This document shows, in pieces, positions 1 to 6,475 of a stretch of 8,534 nucleotides of DNA. The stretch's first letter is position 1. Every line of letters begins with the position of its first letter. Made by a program: the position numbers and the translations under genes. Where the stretch lies: the NCBI GenBank assembly GCA_044433365.1, contig JAWXTR010000110.1:1-8534 (forward strand). Reading direction: 5' to 3'. This DNA comes from CAMQVM01 sp044433365 (GTDB lineage: Bacteria; Bacteroidota; Bacteroidia; Bacteroidales; Rikenellaceae). A model generated the notes under the pieces. That model was not told where the DNA came from, searched no databases, and was given only the letters and a program-made list of their open reading frames with translations.

Positions 1-3
1 ATG

Positions 4-78
4 TGGGAACAATAGGATTCGAACCTATGACCCCCTGCTTGTAAGGCAGGTGCTCTGAACCAGCTGAGCTATGCTCCC
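4..78 (-). tRNA. tRNA-Val (anticodon TAC)
   Basis: The minus strand folds into a complete 75-nt cloverleaf. The acceptor stem is GGGAGCA with TGTTCCC and has one G-U pair. The D-stem is GCTC/GAGC. The anticodon stem CCTGC/GCAGG holds the loop CTTACAA, giving anticodon TAC, which reads GUA (valine). The T-stem ATAGG/CCTAT encloses TTCGAAT. The discriminator base is A and the next bases are CAT, so CCA is not encoded and must be added after transcription. The gene lies at the window edge, so further tRNAs in the same transcript could follow to the left, outside the window. Confidence 0.96.
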
Positions 79-110
79 TTAATTGCTATTCCTTTTTCTG
101 AATTGCTCTG

Positions 111-141
111 CAAAGGTAATACATTTTTTTGAACTTCCAAA
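111..141 (-). promoter_or_regulatory. Bacteroidota-type promoter of tRNA-Val
   Basis: On the minus strand, TTTG (138-141) is followed after exactly 19 bases by TACCTTTG (111-118). This matches the Bacteroidota housekeeping sigma consensus TTTG-N19-21-TAnnTTTG at both boxes. Transcription should start near position 104, about 25 bases before the tRNA 5' end at 78. The spacer contains a T-rich tract typical of strong tRNA promoters. Confidence 0.8.
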
Positions 142-184
142 TTTTTTTGAAATTTTTTTGAATTTTTTTAAGGGAACTTCTAAA

Positions 185-351
185 TAAGTAGTGTAAAACA
201 ATTATTGCCATATTCTTAATAGCACTCTTGGAGCGATATTTTTCACTATTAAATCTCAATATAGAACCACTATATTTTCGATTCAATAGCAAAAAATCTC
301 ATCTCCAATAGCACTTTTAAAAATACACCAATAATTATTTTACCCTACTTA
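185..351. mobile_element. MITE-like palindromic element, left copy
   Basis: This 167-bp AT-rich unit is an imperfect palindrome over its whole length. Its termini are inverted repeats: TAAGTAGTGTAAAACAATTA from 185, and TAAGTAGGGTAAAATAATTA when read from 351 on the other strand. The dyad centre is a stem at 258-264/270-276 around a 5-nt loop. It has no credible coding capacity. A second copy in the opposite orientation starts at 8416 and matches at 118 of 119 visible positions without gaps. Short length, terminal inverted repeats, lack of genes and a near-identical second copy suggest a miniature inverted-repeat transposable element moved by a transposase encoded elsewhere. No clear target-site duplication is visible. 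A conserved structured RNA or another class of palindromic repeat remains possible. Confidence 0.7.
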
Positions 352-373
352 ATTAAAAAAAAATCAAAAAAAT

Positions 374-404
374 TTTGTAAATAAATATTTTATTCTTATC
401 TTTG
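374..404 (+). promoter_or_regulatory. Bacteroidota-type promoter of tRNA-His
   Basis: TTTG (374-377) is followed after exactly 19 bases by TATCTTTG (397-404), a full match to TTTG-N19-21-TAnnTTTG. The expected start near 411 is about 11 bases before the tRNA. The -33 box lies 22 bp beyond the right end of the MITE-like element at 351, so the core promoter is not interrupted by it. Confidence 0.82.
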
Positions 405-421
405 CACCATCAAAATCAAAT

Positions 422-496
<75 letters not shown>

Positions 497-512
497 CAAG
501 GTTAATAATGTT

Positions 513-540
513 AGGGATGTCTTTATGGCATCCTTTTTTT
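513..540 (+). terminator. Rho-independent terminator of tRNA-His
   Basis: The stem GGATGTC (515-521) pairs with GGCATCC (527-533), with one G-U pair, around a 5-nt loop. Seven T residues (534-540) follow directly. It lies 17 bases after the tRNA 3' end, as expected for a single-gene tRNA transcript. Confidence 0.85.
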
Positions 541-588
541 ATACTGCAAATCTACATGAATTTGCCTAAAAACAATAACCTACTGCTG

Positions 589-629
589 TTATGTTACAGA
601 CGTAGCAGGGCTACGTCTCTACTGCTGAG
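589..629 (+). repeat. Palindromic interspersed repeat, copy 1
   Basis: This 41-bp unit is built on a perfect 9-bp palindrome, AGACGTAGC / GCTACGTCT, with a 3-nt AGG loop (core 598-618). It is followed by CTACTGCTGAG. It is the same, base for base, as copy 3 at 762-802. The gap between tRNA-His and the receptor gene (497-845) holds the tRNA terminator and this repeat cluster and no credible gene. Confidence 0.85.
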
Positions 630-656
630 TCGCCAACACCCCGATTCGTTTTCAAC

Positions 657-676
657 CCCCTTCTTTAAAACATAAC
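657..676 (+). repeat. Direct repeat between palindromes, copy A
   Basis: A 20-bp sequence starting CCCCTTCTTTAAAA and ending CATAAC occurs here and again at 739-758. The preceding bases (from CCGATTCGTTTT here and CCGAATTATTTT there) are also similar. The spacers between the palindromes are therefore diverged duplicates of each other, and the whole 589-802 block looks like a partial tandem duplication. Confidence 0.7.
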
Positions 677-685
677 ACCGCACAG

Positions 686-710
686 GTAGAGACGTAGCCC
701 TGCTACGTCT
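686..710 (-). repeat. Palindromic interspersed repeat, copy 2 (inverted)
   Basis: The same 9-bp stem with its 3-nt loop (690-710) occurs in the orientation opposite to copies 1 and 3: the outer GTAGAG flank is on the left. The outer flank of this copy would extend the stem further in an intact element but is not matched on its other side, so it is a partial or degraded copy. Confidence 0.8.
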
Positions 711-738
711 AAACACACCCCCGAATTATTTTAAACAA

Positions 739-758
739 CCCCTTCTTTAAAACATAAC
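739..758 (+). repeat. Direct repeat between palindromes, copy B
   Basis: This is the second copy of the 20-bp direct repeat at 657-676, identical over the 20 bases. It lies immediately left of palindrome copy 3. Confidence 0.7.
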
Positions 759-761
759 GAT

Positions 762-802
762 TTATGTTACAGACGTAGCAGGGCTACGTCTCTACTGCTG
801 AG
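762..802 (+). repeat. Palindromic interspersed repeat, copy 3
   Basis: This 41-bp copy (core hairpin 771-791) is identical to copy 1. It lies 43 bp beyond the stop codon of the receptor gene, which is transcribed toward it. The hairpin could therefore stop or protect the 3' end of that mRNA, but no T-tract follows on the minus strand, so it is not a classical terminator. Confidence 0.82.
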
Positions 803-845
803 CTATAAATTTTAATTAATGACAACATATTTTGAGAATGAGCCA

Positions 846-3266
846 TTAAAAGGTCACAACTACCCCAAATGTTGGCAATACTGTGCCGCCAAGTGTGTTT
901 GCGATAGACTGCATCACATATCTACTATCATCCTCAGGATCGACCATATAGCTCCCATCGGCATTAACCACTGGAAGCACTGTATCTTGGTCGGCAACGC
1001 TATAATTGTAGATATTTTGAACATCTAAATAGAAACCTAAGCTCCATTTCTTAAAATAATAGTTCTTATCAACACGAATATCTAACTGATGGTAGGCATC
1101 AAAACGATAGCTATTATATTGAGTGTAATCGATATAGGGGCGATTTTGCGCATCCCAAGCCTCTATATATGATGATGTTACCATATCGTAAGGAGAGTAG
1201 GGCAAACCGCTCGACAATCGCCATTTTACACCCAAATCCCAATTTCGATTAAAGCTATACATCCCTACTAAGTTTAAAACATGGCGCATTTCCCAGCCAG
1301 ATGATAAATATTCACCAGAAGGTTCGAGATTTTCGTCGGGGCGTTGATATTCTGAGCGCATATTGGTGTAGGAGATATTAAATACGCAATTTCGGATATT
1401 ACTATTTCGGTAACCTAGTTCATAACCATAGGCACGACCTACGCCTACCGATTTTACTGGTTCGTCGCCAACGGTGTAATCCTCCACATCTGAGGTTGTA
1501 AGAGCTAGAGAGTCGATAAGCGACACTGGGTAGTGGTCGTAGTGTTTGAAGAACGCTTCAGCGGTGAATTTTGAGCGGCTGTTTGGCTCGTAACTAACCC
1601 CTAGAGCGTAGTGGTCGACCGAAATATATTTTAATCCATTTTCTCTGTTTTCAAGCTCACCATCGCTGTTCTCGTAGCCAAGAGTTGTGTAAGATGGAAG
1701 TGCAAAATAGCGTCCGATATGGGCGTTCAGCGACAATTTCTGATTGAAACGATAGATTGCATTTAGGCGTGGCGAAAGCTGCTCGAGTGGATTGGCTGTC
1801 GTTGTGGCGTAGCTACTACCATCGATACGTAGCGCAAGCGACATGGATAGATGACCATCAAAATAGCTCTTGCTTACCGATGCAAATGCACCATAATCTA
1901 ACTTATTAAAATCGGAATCATACCGTTGGAATGTTTCACTACCGTTAAGGTAGAGAAGTTGGTTGCTATTGCTGTTATATTGTGAAAAATCTAGTGAGGT
2001 ACCTACTTGAAAACGGTAGCGGTTAGGGGTGGAGAAGTTGTATTCTGCTCTAAAACGGTTGTCGCTCTGGTTTGTCGTAATATCTACCGTTTTTGGGAGT
2101 GATGAGTCGTTGTCGTCATATTTAAATAGGTAGTTTTTAAAGTAGTTTCGAGATAAAACCAAGCGTAGCGACCTACTGCTATCAAATTCTTTGTCGTAAA
2201 CCAATCCTGTAGTGTAGCTATTTTGGTCGTTTTCAGGGATATATCCTAACATATATATCTGCTCGTCTGTAGGGTTTTCTAAATCGGTATTTAATCTATT
2301 TGTGTCGAACGAACCGATTAAAAGATAGCTAAGAGAGCTAGTTTCGTCGATTTTATGCTTTATTTTTAGTTGGTAGTCGTTGTAAACAGGTAGAAAAGGA
2401 AGCCCTAAGGCGGTAAAAAGAAGCTGTAAGTAGCTACGGCGGTATGAGGCTATAGCTGTGGTTCTGCCATCTTTTGAGATTGGAGTGTCGAAAGTTATCC
2501 CTAAATCGGATGCTCCAACGGTAAATTTACCCTTTAATCGCTCACTATTACCATCAATTAGCTGCATATCTACCACTGAGCTAAGCGTGTTTGAAGCGGC
2601 AAAGGGAAATGCTGAGGAGTAGAATGTTGCCCCTGCTAGAAAGTCGGTATTTACAAGCGATGCGCTACCTCCAGAGCCACCTTGTACTGCAAAGTGGTTT
2701 AGAATAGGTATTTCGATACCGTCGAGGTAGTAGCGATTCTCGTTGCTGCCACCTCCACGAACCAAAAGGTCGTTTCTATTTTGCGGTGCGGATGCCACAC
2801 CAGGTGAAAGTTGTACTATTTTTGAAATGTCTCTATTTCCTCCCGGACTCTTCTCTAACTCCTGTTTTCGGATGGCATAATTTGAGATTGGACTCTCTAC
2901 AACGCTGCTGTAAGGTGAGGCGTTTACCACCACTTCGCCAACATCTACTGAGAGCGGTTCGAGTTTGATGTTAATTTCGATAGCATCGGCATTTGTAACC
3001 AGAAAATTGTCGGTAGAAGTTGGTAGAAACCCAAAAGCTGAGACGTTTAATGATTGATAGCCACTTTTTACTCCCTCAATCGTATATCGTCCATTTTCGT
3101 CTGAAATAGCACCTAGTGAAGTGCTATTATTTACAACTACTGTAGCGAAAGCAATAGGTTGTAGTGTGGTTTTGTTGGTAACGACACCTTTTATAACACC
3201 ATTTGAGCCTATTGCAATGTTGATTGTGAGGATGGTTGTTATGATTGATAGGAGTATTTGTTTCAT
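846..3266 (-). CDS. TonB-dependent outer-membrane receptor with carboxypeptidase-regulatory-like N-terminal domain
   Basis: The 806-residue protein has a signal peptide (about 1-20), then a carboxypeptidase-regulatory-like beta-sandwich (about 23-105, with GVIKGVV and GRYTIEGV). A TonB-box-like segment, EVVVNAS, is at 111-117. The plug (about 120-237) shows LVRGGGSNENRYYLDGIEIP at 168-187. The rest is a long beta-barrel rich in aromatic residues, ending in a terminal Phe as expected for Bam-inserted barrels. It should sit in the outer membrane and import a ligand using TonB-ExbBD energy. The substrate cannot be read from the sequence: no SusD-like lipoprotein adjoins it, so a glycan Sus-type pair is unlikely, and a peptide, metal complex or vitamin are all open. 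The ATG at 3266 is preceded by an A-rich leader, normal for Bacteroidota. The 371-bp upstream gap full of inverted repeats suggests separate transcription from the peptidase. Confidence 0.93.
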   Translation of the reverse strand: MKQILLSIITTILTINIAIGSNGVIKGVVTNKTTLQPIAFATVVVNNSTSLGAISDENGRYTIEGVKSGYQSLNVSAFGFLPTSTDNFLVTNADAIEINIKLEPLSVDVGEVVVNASPYSSVVESPISNYAIRKQELEKSPGGNRDISKIVQLSPGVASAPQNRNDLLVRGGGSNENRYYLDGIEIPILNHFAVQGGSGGSASLVNTDFLAGATFYSSAFPFAASNTLSSVVDMQLIDGNSERLKGKFTVGASDLGITFDTPISKDGRTTAIASYRRSYLQLLFTALGLPFLPVYNDYQLKIKHKIDETSSLSYLLIGSFDTNRLNTDLENPTDEQIYMLGYIPENDQNSYTTGLVYDKEFDSSRSLRLVLSRNYFKNYLFKYDDNDSSLPKTVDITTNQSDNRFRAEYNFSTPNRYRFQVGTSLDFSQYNSNSNQLLYLNGSETFQRYDSDFNKLDYGAFASVSKSYFDGHLSMSLALRIDGSSYATTTANPLEQLSPRLNAIYRFNQKLSLNAHIGRYFALPSYTTLGYENSDGELENRENGLKYISVDHYALGVSYEPNSRSKFTAEAFFKHYDHYPVSLIDSLALTTSDVEDYTVGDEPVKSVGVGRAYGYELGYRNSNIRNCVFNISYTNMRSEYQRPDENLEPSGEYLSSGWEMRHVLNLVGMYSFNRNWDLGVKWRLSSGLPYSPYDMVTSSYIEAWDAQNRPYIDYTQYNSYRFDAYHQLDIRVDKNYYFKKWSLGFYLDVQNIYNYSVADQDTVLPVVNADGSYMVDPEDDSRYVMQSIANTLGGTVLPTFGVVVTF

Positions 3267-3288
3267 TTTTTTGTTTTTTTTGGTATTA

Positions 3289-3477
3289 CTGAGTAGTGCT
3301 GAGAATTGCTGAGAATTGCTGAGCTGGGTAATGCTGAGTAATGCTGAGAAAAGCTGAGAATTACTGAGTTGGTTACAATAATTATTGTTTTTCTCAGTAG
3401 TTCTCAGCTTTTCTCAGCTTATCTCAGTATTACTCAGTAATTCTCAGAAATTCTCAGCTTTTCTCAGTAGTTCTCAG
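3289..3477. repeat. Decamer CTGAG/CTCAG array forming a large inverted repeat
   Basis: The left arm has CTGAG at 3289, 3299, 3309, 3319, 3334, 3344, 3354 and 3364, with a degenerate CTGGG at 3324. The right arm has CTCAG at 3393, 3403, 3413, 3423, 3433, 3443, 3453, 3463 and 3473, nine units at exactly 10-bp spacing. The arms meet around the palindrome ACAATAATTATTGT (3375-3388). The four inner units pair in register. A 5-nt bulge in the left arm follows, then four more units pair. Read on the minus strand the whole array is CTGAG tandem repeats, an inverted repeat and a hairpin. It ends 22 bases before the receptor start codon. Its function is unknown. Confidence 0.9.
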
Positions 3478-3506
3478 CTTTATTAGCTTTTTTACAAAAC
3501 TGCCCG

Positions 3507-3633
3507 ATAAAAGTCGTATCGTAGTTCAGTTTTAGGGCTTCGTGAAGATGCTGAATCATGAGCGTACCCCTCGGTACGTGAATGTTTCAGTATCGAGCGA
3601 AGTGCTAAAAATGAGCTGCGAGACGGCTTTTAT
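3507..3633 (+). repeat. 127-bp near-perfect inverted repeat (long hairpin)
   Basis: The two halves pair over about 61 positions with one 1-nt offset, around the loop CCTC (3569-3572). The tip is CGTACC/GGTACG (3563-3568 with 3573-3578). Other well-paired blocks are ATAAAAG near 3507, TTTTAG near 3530, CTTCG near 3538 and CTGAA at 3551. It starts four bases beyond the peptidase stop codon. Three differences between the arms (T3514/G3626, T3522/G3618, T3525/G3615) are U-G pairs in plus-strand RNA but A-C mismatches in minus-strand RNA. No clear T-tract follows on the minus strand. It may be a structured RNA, an mRNA 3'-end structure or a small palindromic mobile repeat. Confidence 0.85.
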
Positions 3634-3637
3634 AAAA

Positions 3638-5719
3638 TTAGTTAAGTTCCATTTCGTCTATTAAATAACCTGCCCCAGCAAACTTATCAATAATAAACAA
3701 AACATAACGAACATCAACAGAGATATTACGACAAAGGTCACGGTCGTATTTAATATCACTCATAGTCGATTCCCAACATCTATCAAAGTTTGTACCAATA
3801 AGTTCGCCATTTGCGTTAAGTACTGGACTACCAGAGTTGCCCCCAGTTGTGTGGTTTGAGGCGATAAATGCTACTGGCACTGTGCCATCAACATCCCAAC
3901 GACCATAATCTTTTGTGCGATAAAGCTCACGTAGACGCTCTGGCACATCATAGTCGTAAATATCAGGATTATCTTTCTCCATAATACCCTCGATAGTAGA
4001 TTGGTGAGAGTAGTGAACTGCATCAGCTGCATTAAATCCTTCGACTGTACCGTAAGCGATACGAATTGTAGAGTTTGCATCTGGGAAGAAGTCACGCTCT
4101 GGCTCCATCTCCATCATACCTTTCATGTAGCCAGTATAAAGAGAGGCTATTTCGCTATTTAATGACGAGACTTTATCTCTAAGTTTTTCGGCATAGAACG
4201 CTTCGAATGCAGCAGCAACTTGTGACACTGGATCGGCACTAATTGCAGCAGCTCTATCGCTTTCGCTCATATCAAGAAGAGCTAAAGTTTTCTCTTTAGA
4301 GGTGAAGATTGTAGTAGAATATAGGTTTTCTACAAACTCTTCGATTTTACCGCTATTCTCTTTTAGAATTTGAGGTTGAAAATCTTTATCGACATTTTTA
4401 GCATACTCGTTAAGAACTGCTACAGCAATCTCTTCATCGATAGGTTGGTAATAATCTTTATAGATACGCTCTAAATAGCTTTTTAGCTGGTCGCCGCTCA
4501 TTCTTTTGAAATAAGAAGGGATTTTTGTAAGCTCAATAGCACCGTAAGCCTCCATAAAGTAGTCAGCACCAAAAGCGTAAGGCTCTAACTCAGCATAAAG
4601 TTTTGCAAAAGTTGGAAGAATATCCTTATACTCTGGTTTGTCGTTTGCCCACTCTTGGAATTTAGCCTCATAAGCCTCTTTCTCAGCTACAACACCTAGA
4701 CGACGAACGCCTCTCATCTCACCTTGCCATTTTTTCCAAGCGTTCGAAACGCCAGCATTTTTTGAAGTGTACTGGATTCTTACCGCTTTGTCTTTAGATT
4801 GGTAAGAGTTCATAACGCCAAGACGTAGTGTACGTAGGTTGATTTTGTGAGGATTGCCAAGCTCTGCAATATACTCTATAGCATCTGAAGTGATATATTC
4901 GTAGGTGCGACCAGGGTAGCCATATACCATTGTGAAATCGCCCGGTTGAACCCCTTTTGTAGAGATTGTAAGTGAGCGTTTTGGAGTGTAAGGCACGTTG
5001 TCTTTAGAATATGGAGCAGGTTTGTTGTCTTTGCCAGCATAGATTCTAAACATAGAGAAGTCGCCAGTGTGACGAGGCCACATCCAGTTGTCGGTATCAC
5101 CACCAAATTTACCAATTGCTGAAGGTGGAGCACCTACAAGGCGTACATCTTCGAAAGTTTCGTAAACAAACAAAAAATATTGGTTTGAGTGGTACATAGA
5201 TTCAACCGTAGCACGGTAGTGAGTGCCTTTTACAGCATCTTCAACGATTTTTGTGCGATTTTTAGCCAAAACCTCCTCTTTTTTCTCAGCATCCATCGAC
5301 TCTTTAATACCTTTGCTCATAGCTTCAGTAACATCGTCCATGCGGATAAACATCGATACTTTAAGACCATCATTAGGAAGCTCCTCAGCATGGTTCATAG
5401 CCCAAAAACCGTTGGTGATGTAGTCGTGCTCAACGCTACTATGGCGTTGGATATAACCTAAACCGCAGTGGTGGTTTGTGATGATCAGACCCTCTTTTGA
5501 GATAATCTCAGCAGTACATCCACCAAAGTTTACAATTGCATCTTTTAGCGATGAATTGTTTACACTGTAAAGATCTTCAGCCGATAGTTTCAGACCTAAA
5601 GCCTGCATCTGCTTAATCTTCGACTTACCAATCAAGCTTGGAAGCCACATTCCCTCCTCGGCTCTTAACGAGGAGATAGCTACTACGAAAAGTAGCAAAG
5701 TTGATAAAAATTTCTTCAT
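3638..5719 (-). CDS. dpp11: S46 family dipeptidyl-peptidase, DPP11 type (Asp/Glu-specific)
   Basis: This 693-residue secreted serine peptidase cleaves dipeptides from peptide N-termini. A signal peptide spans about 1-20 (SLRA before EEG). The chymotrypsin-like triad is visible: His84 in TNHHCG, Asp220 in RHTGDFS (best candidate), and Ser629 in GGNSGSP. The helical regulatory domain lies between the two halves of the protease fold. Arg647 in NFDR, 18 residues after the catalytic Ser, aligns with Arg673 of Porphyromonas gingivalis DPP11 (Ser655/Arg673). That residue selects acidic P1 side chains; DPP7 has Gly there. The inferred preference is therefore Xaa-Asp and Xaa-Glu dipeptides. The protein is somewhat shorter than the roughly 720-residue P. 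gingivalis enzyme, with the shortfall between His and Ser. It should act in the periplasm in peptide-based amino-acid nutrition. No consensus promoter was found in the 124-bp gap before it. Confidence 0.93.
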   Translation of the reverse strand: MKKFLSTLLLFVVAISSLRAEEGMWLPSLIGKSKIKQMQALGLKLSAEDLYSVNNSSLKDAIVNFGGCTAEIISKEGLIITNHHCGLGYIQRHSSVEHDYITNGFWAMNHAEELPNDGLKVSMFIRMDDVTEAMSKGIKESMDAEKKEEVLAKNRTKIVEDAVKGTHYRATVESMYHSNQYFLFVYETFEDVRLVGAPPSAIGKFGGDTDNWMWPRHTGDFSMFRIYAGKDNKPAPYSKDNVPYTPKRSLTISTKGVQPGDFTMVYGYPGRTYEYITSDAIEYIAELGNPHKINLRTLRLGVMNSYQSKDKAVRIQYTSKNAGVSNAWKKWQGEMRGVRRLGVVAEKEAYEAKFQEWANDKPEYKDILPTFAKLYAELEPYAFGADYFMEAYGAIELTKIPSYFKRMSGDQLKSYLERIYKDYYQPIDEEIAVAVLNEYAKNVDKDFQPQILKENSGKIEEFVENLYSTTIFTSKEKTLALLDMSESDRAAAISADPVSQVAAAFEAFYAEKLRDKVSSLNSEIASLYTGYMKGMMEMEPERDFFPDANSTIRIAYGTVEGFNAADAVHYSHQSTIEGIMEKDNPDIYDYDVPERLRELYRTKDYGRWDVDGTVPVAFIASNHTTGGNSGSPVLNANGELIGTNFDRCWESTMSDIKYDRDLCRNISVDVRYVLFIIDKFAGAGYLIDEMELN

Positions 5720-5779
5720 ACTTAAAATATTTATAATATGTTTTTTCTATAATTTATTTTAGGTCACTTAAAAAAGAAC

Positions 5780-5863
5780 CCTAATCTCTAACCCCTAATC
5801 TCTAACCTCTAATCCCTAACCTCTAATCCCTAACCTCTAACCTCTAACCTCTAATCTCTAACC
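5780..5863. repeat. Heptamer array YCTAAYC, 12 units
   Basis: Twelve consecutive 7-bp units without a break read CCTAATC, TCTAACC and close variants, with variation only at positions 1 and 6. On the minus strand the unit is GGTTAGA/GATTAGA, which resembles telomere repeats by chance. The array begins in the gap between maf and the peptidase gene and runs into the 3' end of maf, supplying its last codons and its stop. Because 7 is not a multiple of 3, TAG on the minus strand and TAA on the plus strand recur in every frame within three units. The rest of the gap (5720-5779) is AT-rich with no recognisable element. Confidence 0.92.
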
Positions 5864-6422
5864 CCGAAAGCTCCTCATATACCCTTTTAACAGGCAGCCC
5901 CATAACATTATAAAACGAACCCTCTATTTTTTCGATACCGATATACCCAATCCACTCTTGAATACCGTAGGCACCAGCTTTATCGTAAGGTTTGAAGTTG
6001 TCGATATAATATACAATCTCGTCAATATCAAGATGTTTAAACTTCACAATGGTCTCAACATCAAAAGTTTTAACCTCATTTATGGTACGAATAGTAAATG
6101 CGGTAATAACGCTATGTTTTCGACCTGAAAGAGCCTGTAACATCTCGATTGCCTCTTCTCGTGAGGTAGGTTTGCCAAAAATCTTACCATCAAGAACCAC
6201 AATAGTATCGGCTGTTAAGATTACATCCTCTTTTTCAAGTGGTTTATCGTAAGATAGTGCCTTTTGCTCAGAGATATGACGTGCAATCTCTTTGGGGGTT
6301 AAATTTTCGGGAAACGACTCATCTCCAGAGCCACTTTCAACCCTAAATTTCAGTCCAATCCCCTCCAAAAGCTCTTTTCTTCGTGGAGAAGCAGAGTATA
6401 AAACTATATTTAATTTGCTCAT
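5844..6422 (-). CDS. maf: Maf family nucleotide pyrophosphatase (dTTP/UTP type)
   Basis: This 192-residue cytoplasmic enzyme hydrolyses nucleoside triphosphates to the monophosphate and pyrophosphate, a house-cleaning role tied to modified nucleotides and cell division. The family signature SASPRRKELL is at 10-19. ADTIV (71-75) carries the catalytic Asp72. GKP is at 83-85, DKAGAYGIQ (147-155) contains Lys148 and Gln155, and GSFYNVMGLP is at 168-177. The YGIQ and GSFYNVMGLP pattern fits the YhdE-like dTTP/UTP subfamily. Length is normal. The start ATG at 6422 lies 48 bp after the glmS stop with no promoter recognised between, so the two may be co-transcribed. The last few residues (about LEIRG) and the TAG stop are encoded by the heptamer array, suggesting that the original C-terminus was overwritten or trimmed by it without touching the catalytic core. 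Confidence 0.94.
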   Translation of the reverse strand: MSKLNIVLYSASPRRKELLEGIGLKFRVESGSGDESFPENLTPKEIARHISEQKALSYDKPLEKEDVILTADTIVVLDGKIFGKPTSREEAIEMLQALSGRKHSVITAFTIRTINEVKTFDVETIVKFKHLDIDEIVYYIDNFKPYDKAGAYGIQEWIGYIGIEKIEGSFYNVMGLPVKRVYEELSGLEIRG

Positions 6423-6433
6423 GCAAATAAAAA

Positions 6434-6475
6434 AATTATGAATTATAAATTATAAATTACGAATTACGAATTATT
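6434..6475. repeat. Heptamer array AATTAYR, 6 units
   Basis: Six consecutive 7-bp units read AATTATG, AATTATA, AATTATA, AATTACG, AATTACG, AATTATT. The array fills most of the 48-bp gap between glmS and maf. It also includes the glmS stop codon (6471-6473, TAA on the minus strand). It differs in sequence from the YCTAAYC array but shares its 7-bp period and its position at a gene end. Confidence 0.85.

Noticed and set aside
86..292. 68-residue minus-strand reading frame
   Set aside because: It runs through the MITE-like palindrome and the tRNA-Val promoter, has low-complexity Lys/Ile/Phe composition and no recognisable family.
3289..3477. CRISPR array
   Set aside because: Repeats are only 5 bases in a 10-bp period with no unique spacers of 25-45 bp, the two halves are in opposite orientation, and no cas gene is present.
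5780..5863. True telomere or linear replicon end
   Set aside because: The telomere-like unit is imperfect, internal between two normal genes and overlaps a coding 3' end; other heptamers of unrelated sequence occur nearby.
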